NCBI GenBank assembly: GCA_024741835.1
Contig: JAENRP010000028.1
Span: forward strand, 159,047 to 223,046
DNA length: 64,000 nt
Origin: Diplocarpon mali
Taxonomy: Eukaryota > Ascomycota > Leotiomycetes > Helotiales > Drepanopezizaceae
Direction of reading: 5' to 3'
This document shows positions 12,708 to 24,837 of this stretch, piece by piece. A program made the position numbers and the translations under genes. Numbering within the stretch: position 1 is the stretch's first letter; each line of letters opens with the position of its first letter. The notes beneath the pieces were generated by a model, which saw nothing but the letters and a program-made list of their open reading frames with translations, was not told the DNA's origin and made no database searches.

Positions 12708-13255
12708 ACCGCATCGCTCTCTCTCCGCATGCCTCTCAGGCACGAGAGACACCCTGACAAACGCATCCGAGAAAGAGAGCCAGCCTGACATCTGATCCGC
12801 ATCTCGACCTCGATGTCCTCTGCTGCGCCGAGCTACCATACGGATTCCAGGAGCTCTGACAGGTCGACTCGGCTCTTGGCTCCACTCAAGCGAGTCCGAC
12901 TCGACTGGACTGGAATGGATTGCAATGTCTCCCTCTCTCGTCTGCTGATGTACACCGGAGGTAGTAGGTAAGGAGCTAGGTGGCTGTCTGGGAAGAGCTA
13001 CAACATCCTCCTTTCTCCTTTCTCGACACTTCTCCCCTACACATCTCCCTCCCCTACATTCTGCACATACATATATACTTCATCTCCGATCCCATCGGCT
13101 CTGATCCTACAGCAAATGCAAGTCTATTTCCCTGCATATACTGGCAGATACGCTTCTTTGAAAACACAGTAGGAACCAGCGGTCTCCGACCCCGAGAAGC
13201 AGCACTACCGGCGTCATTCCTATCTGCACCTTGCCCCCCCCCCCCGGCGCCCAAG
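11625..13255. promoter_or_regulatory. Divergent 1.6-kb intergenic region between membrane protein and SFC1
   Basis: The membrane-protein gene starts leftward at 11624 and the carrier gene rightward at 13256, so both promoters must lie here. Visible structure includes a long (CT)n tract at 12671-12705 and an unbroken C-run at 13234-13245, about ten bases before the carrier start codon. No further gene was supported, although short open frames span the CT tract. Confidence 0.55.
12671..12705. repeat. (CT)n microsatellite
   Basis: About 17 uninterrupted CT units lie in the divergent intergenic region, about 550 bases upstream of the carrier start codon. CT-rich tracts are common in fungal promoters and leaders, but no function is shown here. 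Confidence 0.9.
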
Positions 13256-14701
13256 ATGTCTGCAAAGAACATCTCGAGTCCTAATGGCAAGAAGCCAGCT
13301 TCTGCCGCCACGAACCTCATCGGTATGTCCCCAACGCAGGCCCTCGAGATGCGGATCCTGACTCGAAATTCGGGCACATGCTAACCCGTCTCCAGCTGGA
13401 GGAGCAGCCGGCATGATGGAGGCCCTCGTCTGCCATCCTCTTGGTTTGTCTCTTCCCCCTCGCACCCGAGCCAGCTTCATCATCGGCTTTTCTTTCACAC
13501 ACACCCCGCCTTGACTGACTACGAGCTCCAGATACAATCAAAGTCCGCATGCAACTCTCCCGCCGCGCCCGCGCGCCTGGCGCAAAGAAACGCGGCTTCA
13601 TTACCACAGGTGTCGAGATCGTGAAGCGGGAAACACCGCTCGGCCTGTACAAAGGGCTGGGCGCCGTCGTCACGGGCATCGTGCCGAAGATGGCAATCCG
13701 GTTCACGAGTTTCGAGGCCTACAAGAAGTTGCTGGCGGACAAGGAGACAGGGAGCGTGTCGGGAAAAGCTACATTCATGGGTTAGTACCGTGTTTAATCT
13801 CTGGCCTACTCTCTCACAAGCCGCCATGGAGGATCGCAAATCGCCTCCAGTCAACCATCAGATCAACGATTATTCGATGGTAATTTCGCCTACTAACGCA
13901 GAACAACAGCCGGTTTGGCAGCAGGCGTCACCGAAGCCGTAGCCGTCGTCACACCCATGGAAGTCATCAAGATCCGGTTGCAAGCACAGCACCACAGCAT
14001 GGCCGACCCGCTCGACATCCCAAAGTACCGGAACGCCGCGCACGCGCTGTACACGGTGGTTAAGGAGGAAGGCTTCAGCGCGCTGTATCGCGGGGTGTCG
14101 CTGACTGCATTGCGGCAAGGTATTTAGTTTTTTTTTTTTTGCGTCGAATTCTCTTGCGAAACTTCCAAAACCCCAGAAAAGAAAGACAAATGTCTTAGGT
14201 TGTTTACCCCGCTACCCCGGATCTGCACGACCCCACTACCTTACTATATCCCAGCAACCTCTCTACCCCAATTCCATCTCCATTCTAACAACCCCAGGCT
14301 CCAACCAAGCGGTAAACTTCACCGCCTACACCCAATTCAAAGAAATTCTTCAACGCTCGCAACCCGCTTATGCCGACAGTCCCCTCCCCTCCTACCAAAC
14401 AACACTAATCGGACTCGTGTCGGGCGCCATGGGCCCTCTCTCCAATGCGCCCATCGACACGATCAAGACCCGGCTGCAGAAGACGCCAGGGGTACCGGGC
14501 GAAACGGCCGTGAGCCGGATCACGGCCATCGCGCGGGATATGTTCAAGCAAGAGGGTATCCATGCCTTCTACAAGGGCATCACGCCGCGGATCATGCGCG
14601 TGGCGCCCGGTCAGGCGGTGACATTTACTGTGTATGAGTACTTGAAGGAGAAGCTGGAGAATAGCACTGTGCCAATTGTGGGGGGCAAGTACGAGGAATA
14701 A
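13256..14701 (+). CDS. SFC1: Mitochondrial succinate/fumarate carrier
   Basis: Five exons (13256-13322, 13396-13443, 13532-13780, 13910-14119, 14298-14701) give 978 bases and a 325-aa protein. It has the threefold mitochondrial carrier repeat with signatures HPLDTIKVRMQ, TPMEVIKIRLQ and APIDTIKTRLQ. The whole chain follows yeast Sfc1/Acr1 (YKGLGAVVTGIVPKMAIRFTS, VKEEGFSALYRGVSLTALRQ, FYKGITPRIMRVAPGQAVTF). The family member exchanges succinate for fumarate across the inner mitochondrial membrane and is needed for growth on C2 compounds through the glyoxylate cycle (AcuL in Aspergillus). The third intron has a perfect TACTAAC branch site at 13891. The gene is convergent with twinfilin, whose stop lies 291 bases downstream. 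The start ATG follows a C-rich leader. Confidence 0.97.
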
Positions 14702-14991
14702 CGGACATATACGGTGGAAGAGTGGGGAAAGAATGAGGGACGAAAGAAAGATCTGCTCGCGATCTGTTTTTCCATCTAGATGTTCGATTTTGTTGAAAGG
14801 TTAAATATAGATGGAGCATGCTGGATGTTGAATCTATCGTCGAGTTCCTCGCATCTGCTGTATGTGTGGGTGAGCCGAGGAGGGATTTTGCAAGGAGCAT
14901 GGTCCGGCATAGCGTCCTCAATCAACATTCCCTCAACCTTTACCCATGATCGCTTGCTCTCTCATGTTACTACACAATTTCTCCTACTCGC

Positions 14992-16110
14992 TTATTTCCG
15001 CCCGGGCCTCTTCGGCCGCTCAAAAGCCTTCTTGACCTCCACCTTCGGGTGCAGATCCCCGTTGATACTCTCCTCGTCCAGTTCCTCTGGCGAGCTCGCT
15101 TCAATCTTTTTCTCGATCTTCAAGCCGGCCTGGGTCTCGGCTACCTGCACCGCCGAGCGGGATGACACGGCGTACAGCATGCGCTCCTTGATCTTCGAGC
15201 CGGACGGACTCGTGTAGATGAAGATGATGGGCGAGGAGGAGACGCCGTCATGGGTGTGCGTGTAGCGGTAGAAGGAGTATCGCGGCTCTGTTGCGGAGAT
15301 GCTTGACGAGAGGGAGGAGATGGGGGCTGAGGAGCTGGTGGCTAGCTCGATGGTCTCGGTTGCGACGTTCATCTTCTTTGGTCATGTTAACGTTGCAACC
15401 CGACTTCCCAACACAGGGTCAGCGCAAAAAGATTTCGAGCAGACATACCAGCTGCACCAGATTATCTCCCTCCTCTCCGGCCAGCCCCTTCAGAGCCTGC
15501 ACAGCCTCCGCGCTGACAGCCATATTCACCCCCGAACTAACGTGGCTCTTCCTCTCCCCAGCACCCCTCCCCTCCTCAGCCTCCTTCCTCTTCACCTCCC
15601 CCAAGCTCATCTCCTCCTCCGTGAGTGGCGCCTCCAACTTCACATGGCGATCATGCTTCTCAAATCCCTGCGCAGTCAGCTCCTCCTTCGTCGTCGCGAA
15701 TATCGTCTCTCGGAACCGCTCAATGCCCAGCTCGCGCACGAGGGTGAGACGCGTGGAGGCGAACAGCATCTTCTGACGGACGGGTGCCGCGTCCGGGACG
15801 TAGGTTATGGCGACAAAGGGCGCGGGGTCACTGGCAGCATAGCGACGCAGGATGATGTAGAGTGCAGCGTTGGGGAGCAGGTGAGGTGTCAGGAGGGAGA
15901 GGTCGTCGGTGAAGGAGGGCGTGGAGGGAGCGAGGACTGTGAGGGGCGTGAGGGACTCCGAGGTGATGGTGCAGAGGAGGCCGCGCTGGTCTGTGGAGGA
16001 CACGAGGGCTTGGAAGGCTGTGTGGAGCTCCTGGGAGGCTTTGAGAGGTCAGCATCGATTGTGTTGATTGAAGGCATCGGAGAGGAGATACCTGATATTC
16101 CTGACTGCAT
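14992..16110 (-). CDS. TWF1: Twinfilin (ADF-H actin monomer-binding protein)
   Basis: Three exons: 16110-16092, 16038-15449 and 15375-14992, 993 bases, 330 aa. The chain starts MQSGIS-ASQELHTAFQALVSSTDQRGL and carries two ADF-H domains. The second contains YSFYRYTHTHDG and the actin-binding-like block GSKIKERMLYA. It ends KKAFERPKRPGRK, a basic tail typical of twinfilins, where it contributes to capping-protein or phosphoinositide binding. Length matches yeast Twf1 (about 330 aa). Twinfilin sequesters ADP-actin monomers in the cytosol and regulates cortical actin patches. The gene is convergent with SFC1 and divergent from MED22; only 220 bases separate the two start codons, implying a shared promoter region. 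Confidence 0.93.
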
Positions 16111-16330
16111 CTTAACAATGTGGTTGGATGTAATTGACGATTACTGTCCCAGTCTTTCGTATGAGTACATTGAGTGGGAAAGTTAAGAGGCGGGGCAGAC
16201 GAGCACCGGGGCAGGTCTTGGCGGTGGGGTATCCTGTTCTTGAGCTTGAATCAAGCTCCGATCACATTCCGGCATTCATCTTTGTTCAATTCTTCTGTAT
16301 CAATTGTCGACCAAAATCCCCAAATCAACA

Positions 16331-17016
16331 ATGGACGGCGCGCAGCGTACGACAAGCAGTCTCGTCGGTAAGCACCTATTTATTCACTTCTCCCCTTTTT
16401 CCCTTTCACCTTGAATGCCCTGCACACATGTACACCACGCCTTCAACGCGACAAACACTCCCCATCCGCAATGGCCCAAACCAAGAGAACATCAGAAAGA
16501 TCTCACACCAGCAATTGCTCCACCAATCCAATCAGCACCCAGTCTTCCGAATCCCGCATAGCCACGACTTCTAACAGCCTCTCAGACCGCTCCGAGCGCG
16601 CCGTCGCCGCGCTCCTCACGCGCTTCAAGACTCTCGTCACGCTTGCCGCAGAGCCGGTGCAAGACGGCGACGCTGCGACGAAGGAGGTGGCTGCGGCGCA
16701 TGCGCTGCAGATGGAGGTTGAGAGCTCGCTTTTGGTATTCATTCTGACCGCTTCTTCTCGTTTTCTTTCGGTGCATACACTGCGCAAGAGCATCGAACTC
16801 GGGCAATGGAGGAATAGGCTGATTCCTGTGTATGGATAGGTCCGTGCAGCAGAAGACTTGTTGCAACTGACACGTGAGCTGAAGGAACTATGGCTCTTCG
16901 GCCCGCTGAGGGGAATTAAGGAAGGGGAGGGGGAAGGGCAAATGGACGAGGATTCGAAGAGGGTTGGGGAGCTGGTGGAGGGAATCTTGGGAAGGGTTGC
17001 TGATGCGAGGGTCTGA
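16331..17016 (+). CDS. MED22: Mediator complex subunit 22 (Srb6)
   Basis: Three exons (16331-16367, 16562-16734, 16840-17016) sum to 387 bases, 128 aa. The helical core reads RSERAVAALLTRFKTLVTLA, then AAHALQMEVESSLLV joined to RAAEDLLQLTRELKELWLFGPL, which is the MED22 signature. It is a subunit of the Mediator head module that contacts RNA polymerase II in the nucleus. The first intron (16368-16561) is unusually long for this window (194 bp) and lies right after a 12-codon first exon. Its acceptor (CATAG at 16557-16561) was chosen because it alone restores frame, so residues 13-22 are the least certain part. The gene is divergent with twinfilin and convergent with PUS1. Confidence 0.88.
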
Positions 17017-17382
17017 GGTTTAGGGGTTTGGCAGGTGTGAATGGCTGGCTGGCTGGATGGAGATAGGCTGGCGTTTCGGCGTCGAGATACCAGGCTTGTG
17101 CCACTGGGAAGTTGGGTCTTGCATTTCGAGCCAGAATATAACGGAGTTTTTTCCGGCGAGTATGGCTTGACAATTGACCTTCCTACCCTTCTCGAGCTAG
17201 ACGAGTTCTACCCAACTTTATACTGGACCAGCTCATGCAAGAGCAAATTCCTTGAGGTCCACGGCGCATTCGACTAGGGAAGCAGCTCTGGCTACAAGCT
17301 TGAAATGCCAAGTGGTGCACGTTTCGCTTGATCAATCCTGCCATGCTCTAAACACTTTCATCACATGCACAGCCAAGCACCT

Positions 17383-19479
17383 TCAACCCTCTTGTCCCTT
17401 CGCATCAGGCTCGTCATCGCTGTTATCATCCGTTCTCGCGGGAGCTTTACTCTGCTTTGCAGCTGCAAGCCCCGTAGCCGTTACCCAGAGGAAGAAATCG
17501 GTGCGGAAGTGATCGACGTGGTGGAAGAAGGCATGGAATCTAAAAGAGAAGAAAAGGGGTTAGTGTTATGTCCTTTGACAGTGGTAGTCAAGAGAGGGTA
17601 AAACGTACTGGTGATCTTTCTCCTCTTCCCTAAAGATCCGATCGTAGATCTCCCGCTGCTTAAATCCATCCATTTCCTTCTTGTAGTTATCGAAATTGAT
17701 CTTCTCACGATTGAACTCCTTCGCAGCCTTTTCGTTATAGCTGTCGAACACGGGTCTCTCAAGCAGTAACCCGAGACCTGGCGCCTTTGGGATACTGATA
17801 TTGGCCGGGCCGTAGCTATCGCTGATGATCGAAAGCGGAGAGCCGCATCTGACGACCAAGGCTACCATGGCGACCATCTTACGGATTTGGTGCATCATGA
17901 AGGACTGACCGTGGACTTTTAAGGACAGCCATTCAGTATCATTGATTATGATAGGATCGGGGCCGACTTTGAAAGAGCGGATAACGCGCTTGGCGGAGGG
18001 GTCCGAGAAGGACTTTTGGATGGTGTAGTTGTGGAAGTTACGCGTGCCAAGGTAGCTATTGAGGGCTTCTTGGACTCTTTCTCGTCGGGAGGATGAGATT
18101 CGATAGGCCTTTTTGGCGATGATGTAGGCCGCTTTCACTTCTTTGATAGCTGCTTCGAGAGGGGTGAGGACGGATTTGGAGGTCGGGTCAGCATCTCCAC
18201 CATCTTGTGGTTCTCCTTTTATTGTTGCTTGTGCATCTGTTGTCTTAGGCTCTTGCTCGACGCCATCTGTACTGTTCTTCTGCTTCTTTTGAATTGGTGG
18301 GTCTTCAGTCTCGCCGACACTCTCTCGCTTAGTCGACGGATTAAGTTGATCACCCTGAGTAACATCCAGATCACTTGCATCTTCTTCCTTCTTGAACTTC
18401 TCATCTGGCTTCTTAGATGCCTTCGTCAACGTAGGGTCATCCTCTGTGGAATTATGAATGGCTGAAATTACAGCTTCCCTCAACTCAGGATCAAGCTTTT
18501 CCAATATTGGTTTGACGAATGTTTCTTCCACAGAAGGCCAAAATCCGGCAGCGTCTTCCTGTAAAGATTGGTAGCTTTCGAGTTTGCCTTCTTTCCGAGC
18601 AGATTCGACCAGTTTATTCGCCAGGAAGCTTTGGGGGTGTGGTGGGATGAAGGAGTATGTCGGAATCAGGTACTCGTACCATCTCGAGTCGCACGTCTGG
18701 TAGCAGCTGAAGGATCCATTGGTTCGCTCGATGCCCCATACCCGAATCTGAGGGGGAAGATTTTCGTTGATTAGTTGAATGATGTTGGGTTCCTCCACGA
18801 TAAGCTTCAGTGAGATGACATTGCCGGCCGCATGTACACCTTTGTCCGTCCGCGCACATCGAACGAGGGACGATTTCTTGGGATCATCTGCGTTTGCCTT
18901 GGAGATCGCGCCCGCTGCCACGAAAGCCTTGAAGATATCGCCTTCGATTGTCTTTTCTGCGCCGTTGATCTGCATACCTTTGTACCCCGATCCTGCGTAC
19001 CCAATCATTACGGCGACTTTGCGCTTTGGTTTTCGGCCCTCTGCGTCAATCTCCTCCTTTGAAAAGAGAGGTTCGACCTTCTCTCCAGCCGCTTCAGCCT
19101 TGCGACGCTTCGCTGCTTGCTCCTCCTCGTTTCGTTTCCTCTTATCTAGATTGTTGCGACTTGGTTTAGTTAGCCCGGCAAGGATACTGAAGGGTAGAGA
19201 AACTAACCTCCACTCCCCTCTACCCATATCCCCCTTCTTGTTGCGACCGCCGTCTTTCGAGTCCCTCGATCCAAAGTTCTTCCGGTCACCGCCACCCCTG
19301 CCTCCCCCTCCGCGACCGCCGCGACAGCCGCGGCCTTGTCCACCCCGCCCTCGACCTCTGCCACGGTCCCTACACTCACCTCTCGACTTTGTAGTTTGTA
19401 AATTGAAATCCTTGCGGCCATTGGTCGCATCCCCACTTGCCTGGTTAGCAGACTTGGATGAGCTAGGGTTGTCGGCCAT
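17383..19479 (-). CDS. PUS1: tRNA pseudouridine synthase Pus1 (TruA family)
   Basis: Exons 19479-19208, 19159-17609 and 17539-17383 give 1980 bases, 659 aa. The N-terminus is an RG/RGG-rich, highly basic tail. The catalytic core starts KRKVAVMIGYAGSGYKGMQ and contains RCARTDKGVHAAG with the catalytic Asp of the TruA superfamily. HQIRKMVAMVALVVRCG and the substrate-pocket SCYQTCDSRWYEYLIPTYSF block follow. An acidic/Lys-rich insert (about residues 320-420) separates the two halves, as in other ascomycete Pus1 proteins. The enzyme isomerises uridines in tRNAs and some snRNA/mRNA in the nucleus. The last intron (17540-17608) adds a conserved tail (HAFFHHVDHF) that a single-exon call would miss. 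The 48-bp first intron is a multiple of three and could be wrongly retained in automated models. Confidence 0.93.
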
Positions 19480-19871
19480 TTTGATAGTTGTTGAAAGGCT
19501 TTCATGCCTTCAGTTGTGCAAGTTGTTGCGTCAGCCTCGAGATATTTTCCTATGGGCCCAAGCGGGATGGGACTAGCTCCAAACCCTAGCGTCACTCACA
19601 TCCTCAGCCTCGTGTGGACTTCGGCCCTAACGTCGAGAGAGCTATCCATTCACTTCAACAATCGCTTTATCATATTATTGTCGCTCGACCCCGAGCGTCT
19701 TCGTCTCATCCATTCGCACCGTCCTGCCACGCAGCTGTCGACTGTGAATAATGGGCTCCTTGGAATTTCATTGACACCGTCGTCCCTCGGTTCCTGTGAA
19801 TACTCTCAAAGACTGCCTCTTCCAGACCTCTCCTTCTACACCACCACGACACTCGACAACCTCTACACACC
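19480..19871. promoter_or_regulatory. Bidirectional promoter region PUS1 / TFA1
   Basis: The 392 bases between two divergent start codons contain no other gene. Both genes must be driven from here. I saw no strong TATA box or repeated operator-like motif. Confidence 0.6.
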
Positions 19872-21302
19872 ATGGAGCTTGCACAGAGTCTCGTGCGATC
19901 CTGCGTGCGCTCTTTCTATGATACCAAGCACATCCTCGTCGTCGACGCGCTGATCATCCATTCAGCGTACGTCCTTTGACGGGCAGACTGTTCCTTTGGA
20001 AGCAGATGCTGACACAGGGTAGTTTGCGCGACGATGATATGGCGTACCTCATGGGCATGAACACAAAGGAGCTCCACAAGCTTTGTGGGCGTCTGAAGGA
20101 GGATCGTTTCCTAGCTGTGTATGTCTCTCTGGGATACTCACCTTAGACGCACAGCTAACCCCTGCAGTCATACTCGGCAAGAACACAAGGAAGGCCAGCA
20201 ACGTCCCATGAACCGAACCTACTACTATATTGACTATCGTGCGACTATCGATGCGATCAAATGGCGAGTCTATCTCCTCAACAAGCAAGTCCAAGGCAAC
20301 ACTGTCCCTGAAATGGAGCGCAAAGAGTATTTCTGCTCACGGTGCAAATCGGAATGGACGCAGCTTGAGGTCCTGGACAAATGGGACATCGCCCTTGGCT
20401 TCCGATGCCAGAAGTGCGATGGAATTCTGGACCATGACCCGGACAATAATCGAGGTGGTCACGAACAGTCTACCAAGTACCACGCTCAGTTCAGGTTCAT
20501 CACAGACTTACTTCCAAAGATCGACGAGACCATCATTCCAGAAAGCACATTCGATCGAGCCTTGGCCTCACAACTTAAGGTCCTCAGAGATGAGACTAAC
20601 CCTGCAAACGAGACTGCTCCAGTCGATCCATCTGCTGCAAAGCCATCAGCCGTTCATGGCTTGAAGAATGCAGGCAACACATCCATTTCCGTCACACTCA
20701 CCACGTCAGATGGCCCTACTGAAGCGGAAATTGCTGCGGACAAGGCTTTGAAGGAGAAAACCGCTATACAGAATGCCATGCCGGTCCATTTTACACACAG
20801 CACAATCACTGGCGAGCAAGTCAAGTTTAACCAAGGATCATCGCATACCTCGTCACTCGAGCCGGATAAGAAGAAAATCGATTCTAACGCATCGTCCACG
20901 AATGGAGACGGAGCTGAGATCGATAGCTACTTCGCACGTCTCCGGGCCGAGCAAGCCAAGGAAGCCGAGCGGGAGCAAGAAGAAGAAGATGACAGTGACG
21001 AGGAGGAGGAAGAAGAAGACTTCGAAGACGTTGTACCGACTGGATCGGGCGCGGCCACGGCTGCTAGCTTCAACGCCGAATCGAAGCCAAACTTGGCCCT
21101 ACCTGCAACTGGTCCAACCTCCGCATTGAAGAGGGATGGTAGTGTTTCTGGCAGCGGAACTAGTACGGGTGCGACGACTCCAGTGACAGGACCCGGCACA
21201 CCAAACGAGGATGGGCGGCCGGCGAAGAGAGTTAGGATCGAGGAACCAACGGTGAAGGATGAGGATGAGAGCGAAGAGGACATGGAATTCGAGGACGTTT
21301 AG
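19872..21302 (+). CDS. TFA1: Transcription initiation factor TFIIE, alpha subunit
   Basis: Exons 19872-19966, 20023-20118 and 20168-21302 total 1326 bases, 441 aa. The N-terminal winged helix (MELAQSLVRSCVRSFYD, ALRDDDMAYLMGMNTKELHKLCGRLKED) leads into RTYYYIDYRATIDAIKWRVYLL. A zinc ribbon follows with two CxxC knuckles (CSRCKSEW and RCQKCDGIL). The C-terminal half is acidic and disordered (EQEEEDDSDEEEEEEDFEDV) and ends EDMEFEDV, the element that in this family contacts TFIIH. The protein acts in the pre-initiation complex, recruiting and regulating TFIIH. It is divergent with PUS1 and lies 471 bases ahead of the co-oriented Pol4 gene. Confidence 0.95.
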
Positions 21303-21773
21303 AGCTCTTCGATCCTGGGCGCTACACGGTTTCGGGTGGGCTTGACAGGCGTTGGGGAAGCACTCATGAAGTTGCAGTTGCGTCTGGCGTTTGCGATCTC
21401 AAAAGTATGATATGCTGCAGCATGAAGGCTGGCCTGGAAATATTCAGAATGTACAAAAACACAAACCGGAACTAGTGCCTTTGCCGTCTGAGTTTGTGAA
21501 AAGCAGCTTTGGCGCTTACGTAATCCTACAACCTAACGATGGATTCCGAACGAATGCCTGCCGGTGCCGACCATGCAAGAGAACAAACAGCAATCGACCG
21601 GTGGACTCTCAAAGTCCACCAACTTCGAAACAAGACGAGAGGTCTATGGGGCAAAGAGAAAACATCTCTAACGTGAAGAGCCCAAGAGTTTCATGTCCCA
21701 CTCGTGAACCTCGGCGTCTTCCTGGGCGTTTCCTGCCTACCATCAACCTCTCCCACCACTCGGAGAAGATATC
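21303..21773. other. TFA1-POL4 spacer, possible upstream exon of POL4
   Basis: This spacer contains an ATG at 21539 opening a 45-codon frame. That frame could splice (donor GTCTAT after codon 34, acceptor GACAAG just after 21774) into the polymerase frame in phase. No homology supports it firmly, so it is recorded as an alternative 5' exon. Confidence 0.3.
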
Positions 21774-23822
21774 ATGATCGGACAAGTCAACCATCTGCCA
21801 AAATGCTTGCTGGAATTCCCCTCCATGTACGTGATGGATGCCCATCTCTCCGAGGAGGAGCGTCACCGGCTTGAGGTGGTATTTGGGAACGCATACAGTC
21901 TCACCGAAGTCAAGCTCGCTATCACGAGGTCTCAAGCTCCCAGGCGGGTCCAGATGGATCTGGGAAAGATTTTGAAAAAAATTAATCTTTGCACGGAAGA
22001 TATTACTCGCACCATCTCACACCCAAACCTGTCGACGGAGCCTGATCGCGATGGCAATGGAGAAGCTCATGTCGCCAGGAAGCGGCGCAAGATTGTCGAC
22101 TTCAACCCTGCGAAACGGGAGGTGGTCTCGCTGGATTCCGACTCAGCATCTGAGACAGACTCTGGTCCGGTAAAGGATCTTCAACATGAACCAAAACTCA
22201 AAAGTCAAGCTCTGCTTGTCGGGGTTCAGCAACCTGCCCAAACAGCGGACCTCTGCATGCCAGTGAGCGAGGACAATATCATCAAGGTGTATAATCTCAA
22301 CTGGTACCACGAGTCTATCAGGGCTAAGGAGTTGGTTCCTGTGAGGCGGCACCTGATCTACGCAGGTCGGATTATCTCCAGGCCGCCAAGTGGGAACGGA
22401 TCAGACGAGCGGAATGCTACAACTGCCATGCTTGATACCTGCGATATACTCTCCCGTGCTAGAGCCGACACTCCGCCGCCGTTGAGCTTCAATTCTTCAA
22501 GCAGTCATCATGCTAGGACGACTACCAGTAGCCAAAGAGCGCATCTCCAGCCCGAGAGCACAACCGAAGATGAGGCTGAGCGTGAGATGCCACCACTGCC
22601 GGACTATCTGCAGACGACCTACTCCTGCCAACGTCCTACGCCCCGCTACGGTCCGAACGAGGATTTCTTGCGTCAGATTCGAATCATCAAGAAGGCTCGC
22701 ATCATAGATGGCCACGAGAAGCAGCGACACACGTATCACTCTGTTGTTGCAGCTATTGCCGCGTATCCCTACGAGTTCAAGTCCGCGAGGGAAGTATCCA
22801 GACTACCGTGTTGCGGCGACAAGATTGCTGCGCTGTGGTACGAGTGGAACAGTACGGGTCGCATCAAGGAAGTCGAAGCCATCCTAGAGGATCCTCGAAT
22901 GAAAGTCCTGAATGCATTCTGGGATATTCACGGTGTTGCTGAAGCCACCGCCGTGAAGTTCTACAACCGTGGATGGAGAGATCTCGACGACATAGTTGAG
23001 CATGGCTGGTGAGCATGCTCGTATCTGAATTATTGACATGTATTTTCCGGAGCCCTCGCTAATTTGCTGGACAGGGCAAGCCTCTCCCGGCAACAGCAGA
23101 TCGGAGTGAAGTTCTATGACGACTTCTCCGCTATGAGAATCCCGCGTGAAGAGGTCGAGAGTATTGGTCGAGTTATCCTGGACCACGCCAACCAAATCCA
23201 AGACGGCTTCCAGATGGTCATCTGCGGTGGCTATCGCCGAGGCAAACCCGACTCTGGAGATGTCGACGTGATGCTAGGCCATCCCGACGAAGAGACGACT
23301 GAAGGGCTCATCCGGCCGCTCCTGGCGAGCTTGGAAGAAGGTGGCTACATAACTCACCAACTTCAAGTCTGGACGAGCAACAGTGATCGTGACCAAGCGG
23401 CTCTCGAGTGGGAGGCTAGCGCGAAAAAGTCCCGACCGGGCTTCGATACACTCGACAAAGGCCTCGTAGTGTGGCAGGATCCCGAGTGGCCAACCAAGGG
23501 AGGAGATCGAGCCCGCGACCCCGGAGCGCCCAATCCAAACCCCCATCGTCGGGTCGACATCATCATCACCCCCTGGAAGACTGCGGGTTGTGCTGTGGTG
23601 GGTTGGACTGGGGGCACTACGTTTGAGATGGACATCCGGAGATATTGCCGCCACGAACTTGACAGGAAATTGAAGTTCGACAGCAGCGGTGTCAGGAGCC
23701 TGGACGACGGAAGCTTGGTTGATCTGGAGGCCGGTGGTCGTGATATGTTGGAGAAGGAGAAGCTCGTTTTTTCCGGGCTCAAGTTGGAATGGAGAGACCC
23801 GACAGAGAGATGCACCGATTGA
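21774..23822 (+). CDS. POL4: Family X DNA polymerase (Pol IV / Pol lambda type)
   Basis: Two exons, 21774-23008 and 23075-23822, total 1983 bases, 660 aa. The N-terminal ~100 residues look BRCT-like (LLEFPSMYVMDAHLSEEE, LTEVKLAITRSQ). An 8-kDa/helix-hairpin region follows (ARIIDGHEKQRHTYHSVVAAIAAYP, REVSRLPCCGDKIAALW, FWDIHGVAEATAVKFYNRGW). The catalytic palm has GGYRRGKPDSGDVDVM with two metal-binding Asp residues, the third Asp in RRVDIIITPW, and GWTGG in place of the usual YFTGS dNTP-binding turn. The enzyme fills gaps in non-homologous end joining and base-excision repair. The intron falls inside the palm-entry helix and is in phase. The start at 21774 is the first in-frame ATG after a stop, but an upstream exon is possible. 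The gene is convergent with the MAPEG gene. Confidence 0.92.
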
Positions 23823-24118
23823 TCACCGGATACCTCTACTCGGATGGGTGATGTTGGATGACGGGCCGGACACAAGACTGGCGGCTGGTGATCAGGAGCA
23901 TGGCCAAGACTGTGATTTGGGGTATTCTTCAATCTTCACGGCATTAATACCCGTTTCGCAGTGCGATTTAGGCCTCACAATGTGGACATTTTGAGCCGCT
24001 CAATGCACGCCCACTCCGACTCTAGCTCTTCCACTAAACAATATGTTACAGCTTCCGGGCGATTTTCTCCTACTTCCCCTCGCACTCCGAAAGCACCACC
24101 ATCCAGCTCAACCAGCCA

Positions 24119-24837
24119 TTACCACTCCATCACCATAGCCAAGCCAGTGTAGCCGCTCAGCCCCAAGAGTCCCAATTGAAACAACCAGGATGTCATTCCC
24201 TTGTATCTCCCCTTCCCATCGCCACCCTGGCAATACCTGGATCGGAGTCAGCACTTGATGTTCTCCACCCTCCACGCAGAGTCCTTCTCGCCCGTCTTCC
24301 CCTCAGCCCCTACTCCGAGCAAGCACTCACCCAACCATGTACACATATCTCGACACCGTCCAGCCGACCCCCAGCCCGGCCGACACCAGCGGGTACCGCA
24401 GGCCAGCCAGCATCAGTGACCCCAGCAGCGGCACCTGGTTCTCGATGTAGTGGGCGTGCGAGCGCTGCGCGCAGTTGAACCTGTTCGCGTCTTCGTCTGT
24501 GCGGCTCGGCGGCGCGTAGGCGGCGGGGTAGGGCACCTTGGCGATCTTGCGGTACGAGCCTGTGTTGACCATGTGGATCATGTTCATCTGGATGGGCTCA
24601 TGGTTAGAAGATGTTCGGAGGCGGGGGGAGGGAGAAGGGGCTGTTGGAGTATTGATTCTGAAGGCTACAGGCTCTCTGAAGAGGCAGAAGAGTGGCTGGT
24701 TCCTTACGACAAAGGTGGATGTTGCGGCGAGGACGACGTAGCTGTTACCTGTTAATGGCTGTATCTGCTGGTACGGAGTGTGAGGAACAGGGGGAGTCGC
24801 CATACCCGTAGCTGGGGTCGAGGGTGAGAGCTGCCAT
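24119..24837 (-). CDS. MAPEG-family protein (microsomal glutathione S-transferase 3-like)
   Basis: Four exons (24837-24806, 24741-24708, 24587-24331, 24236-24119) sum to 441 bases, 146 aa, the usual length for MGST3-type proteins. The first transmembrane helix is GYVVLAATSTFVMNMIHMV. The loop SYRKIAKVPYPAAYAPPSR and the MAPEG signature RFNCAQRSHAHYIENQVP follow, then LLGSLMLAGLRYPLVSAGLGVGWTVSRYVY and a final hydrophobic segment LFQLGLLGLSGYTGLAM. Family members are homotrimeric ER or outer-membrane enzymes with glutathione transferase or peroxidase activity. The tiny second exon (34 bases) and last exon are easy to miss, and the frame is open through the last intron into a false stop. The gene is convergent with POL4. 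Confidence 0.9.

Noticed and set aside
17566..19479. Single-exon reading of PUS1 ending at 17566
   Set aside because: The last codons are intron. A GTACGT donor and CTTTTAG acceptor add a conserved C-terminal block and an exact codon sum.
18779..19576. A 265-codon plus-strand open frame rich in Pro, Arg and Leu
   Set aside because: Exactly antisense to the RG-rich N-terminus of PUS1; composition shadow.
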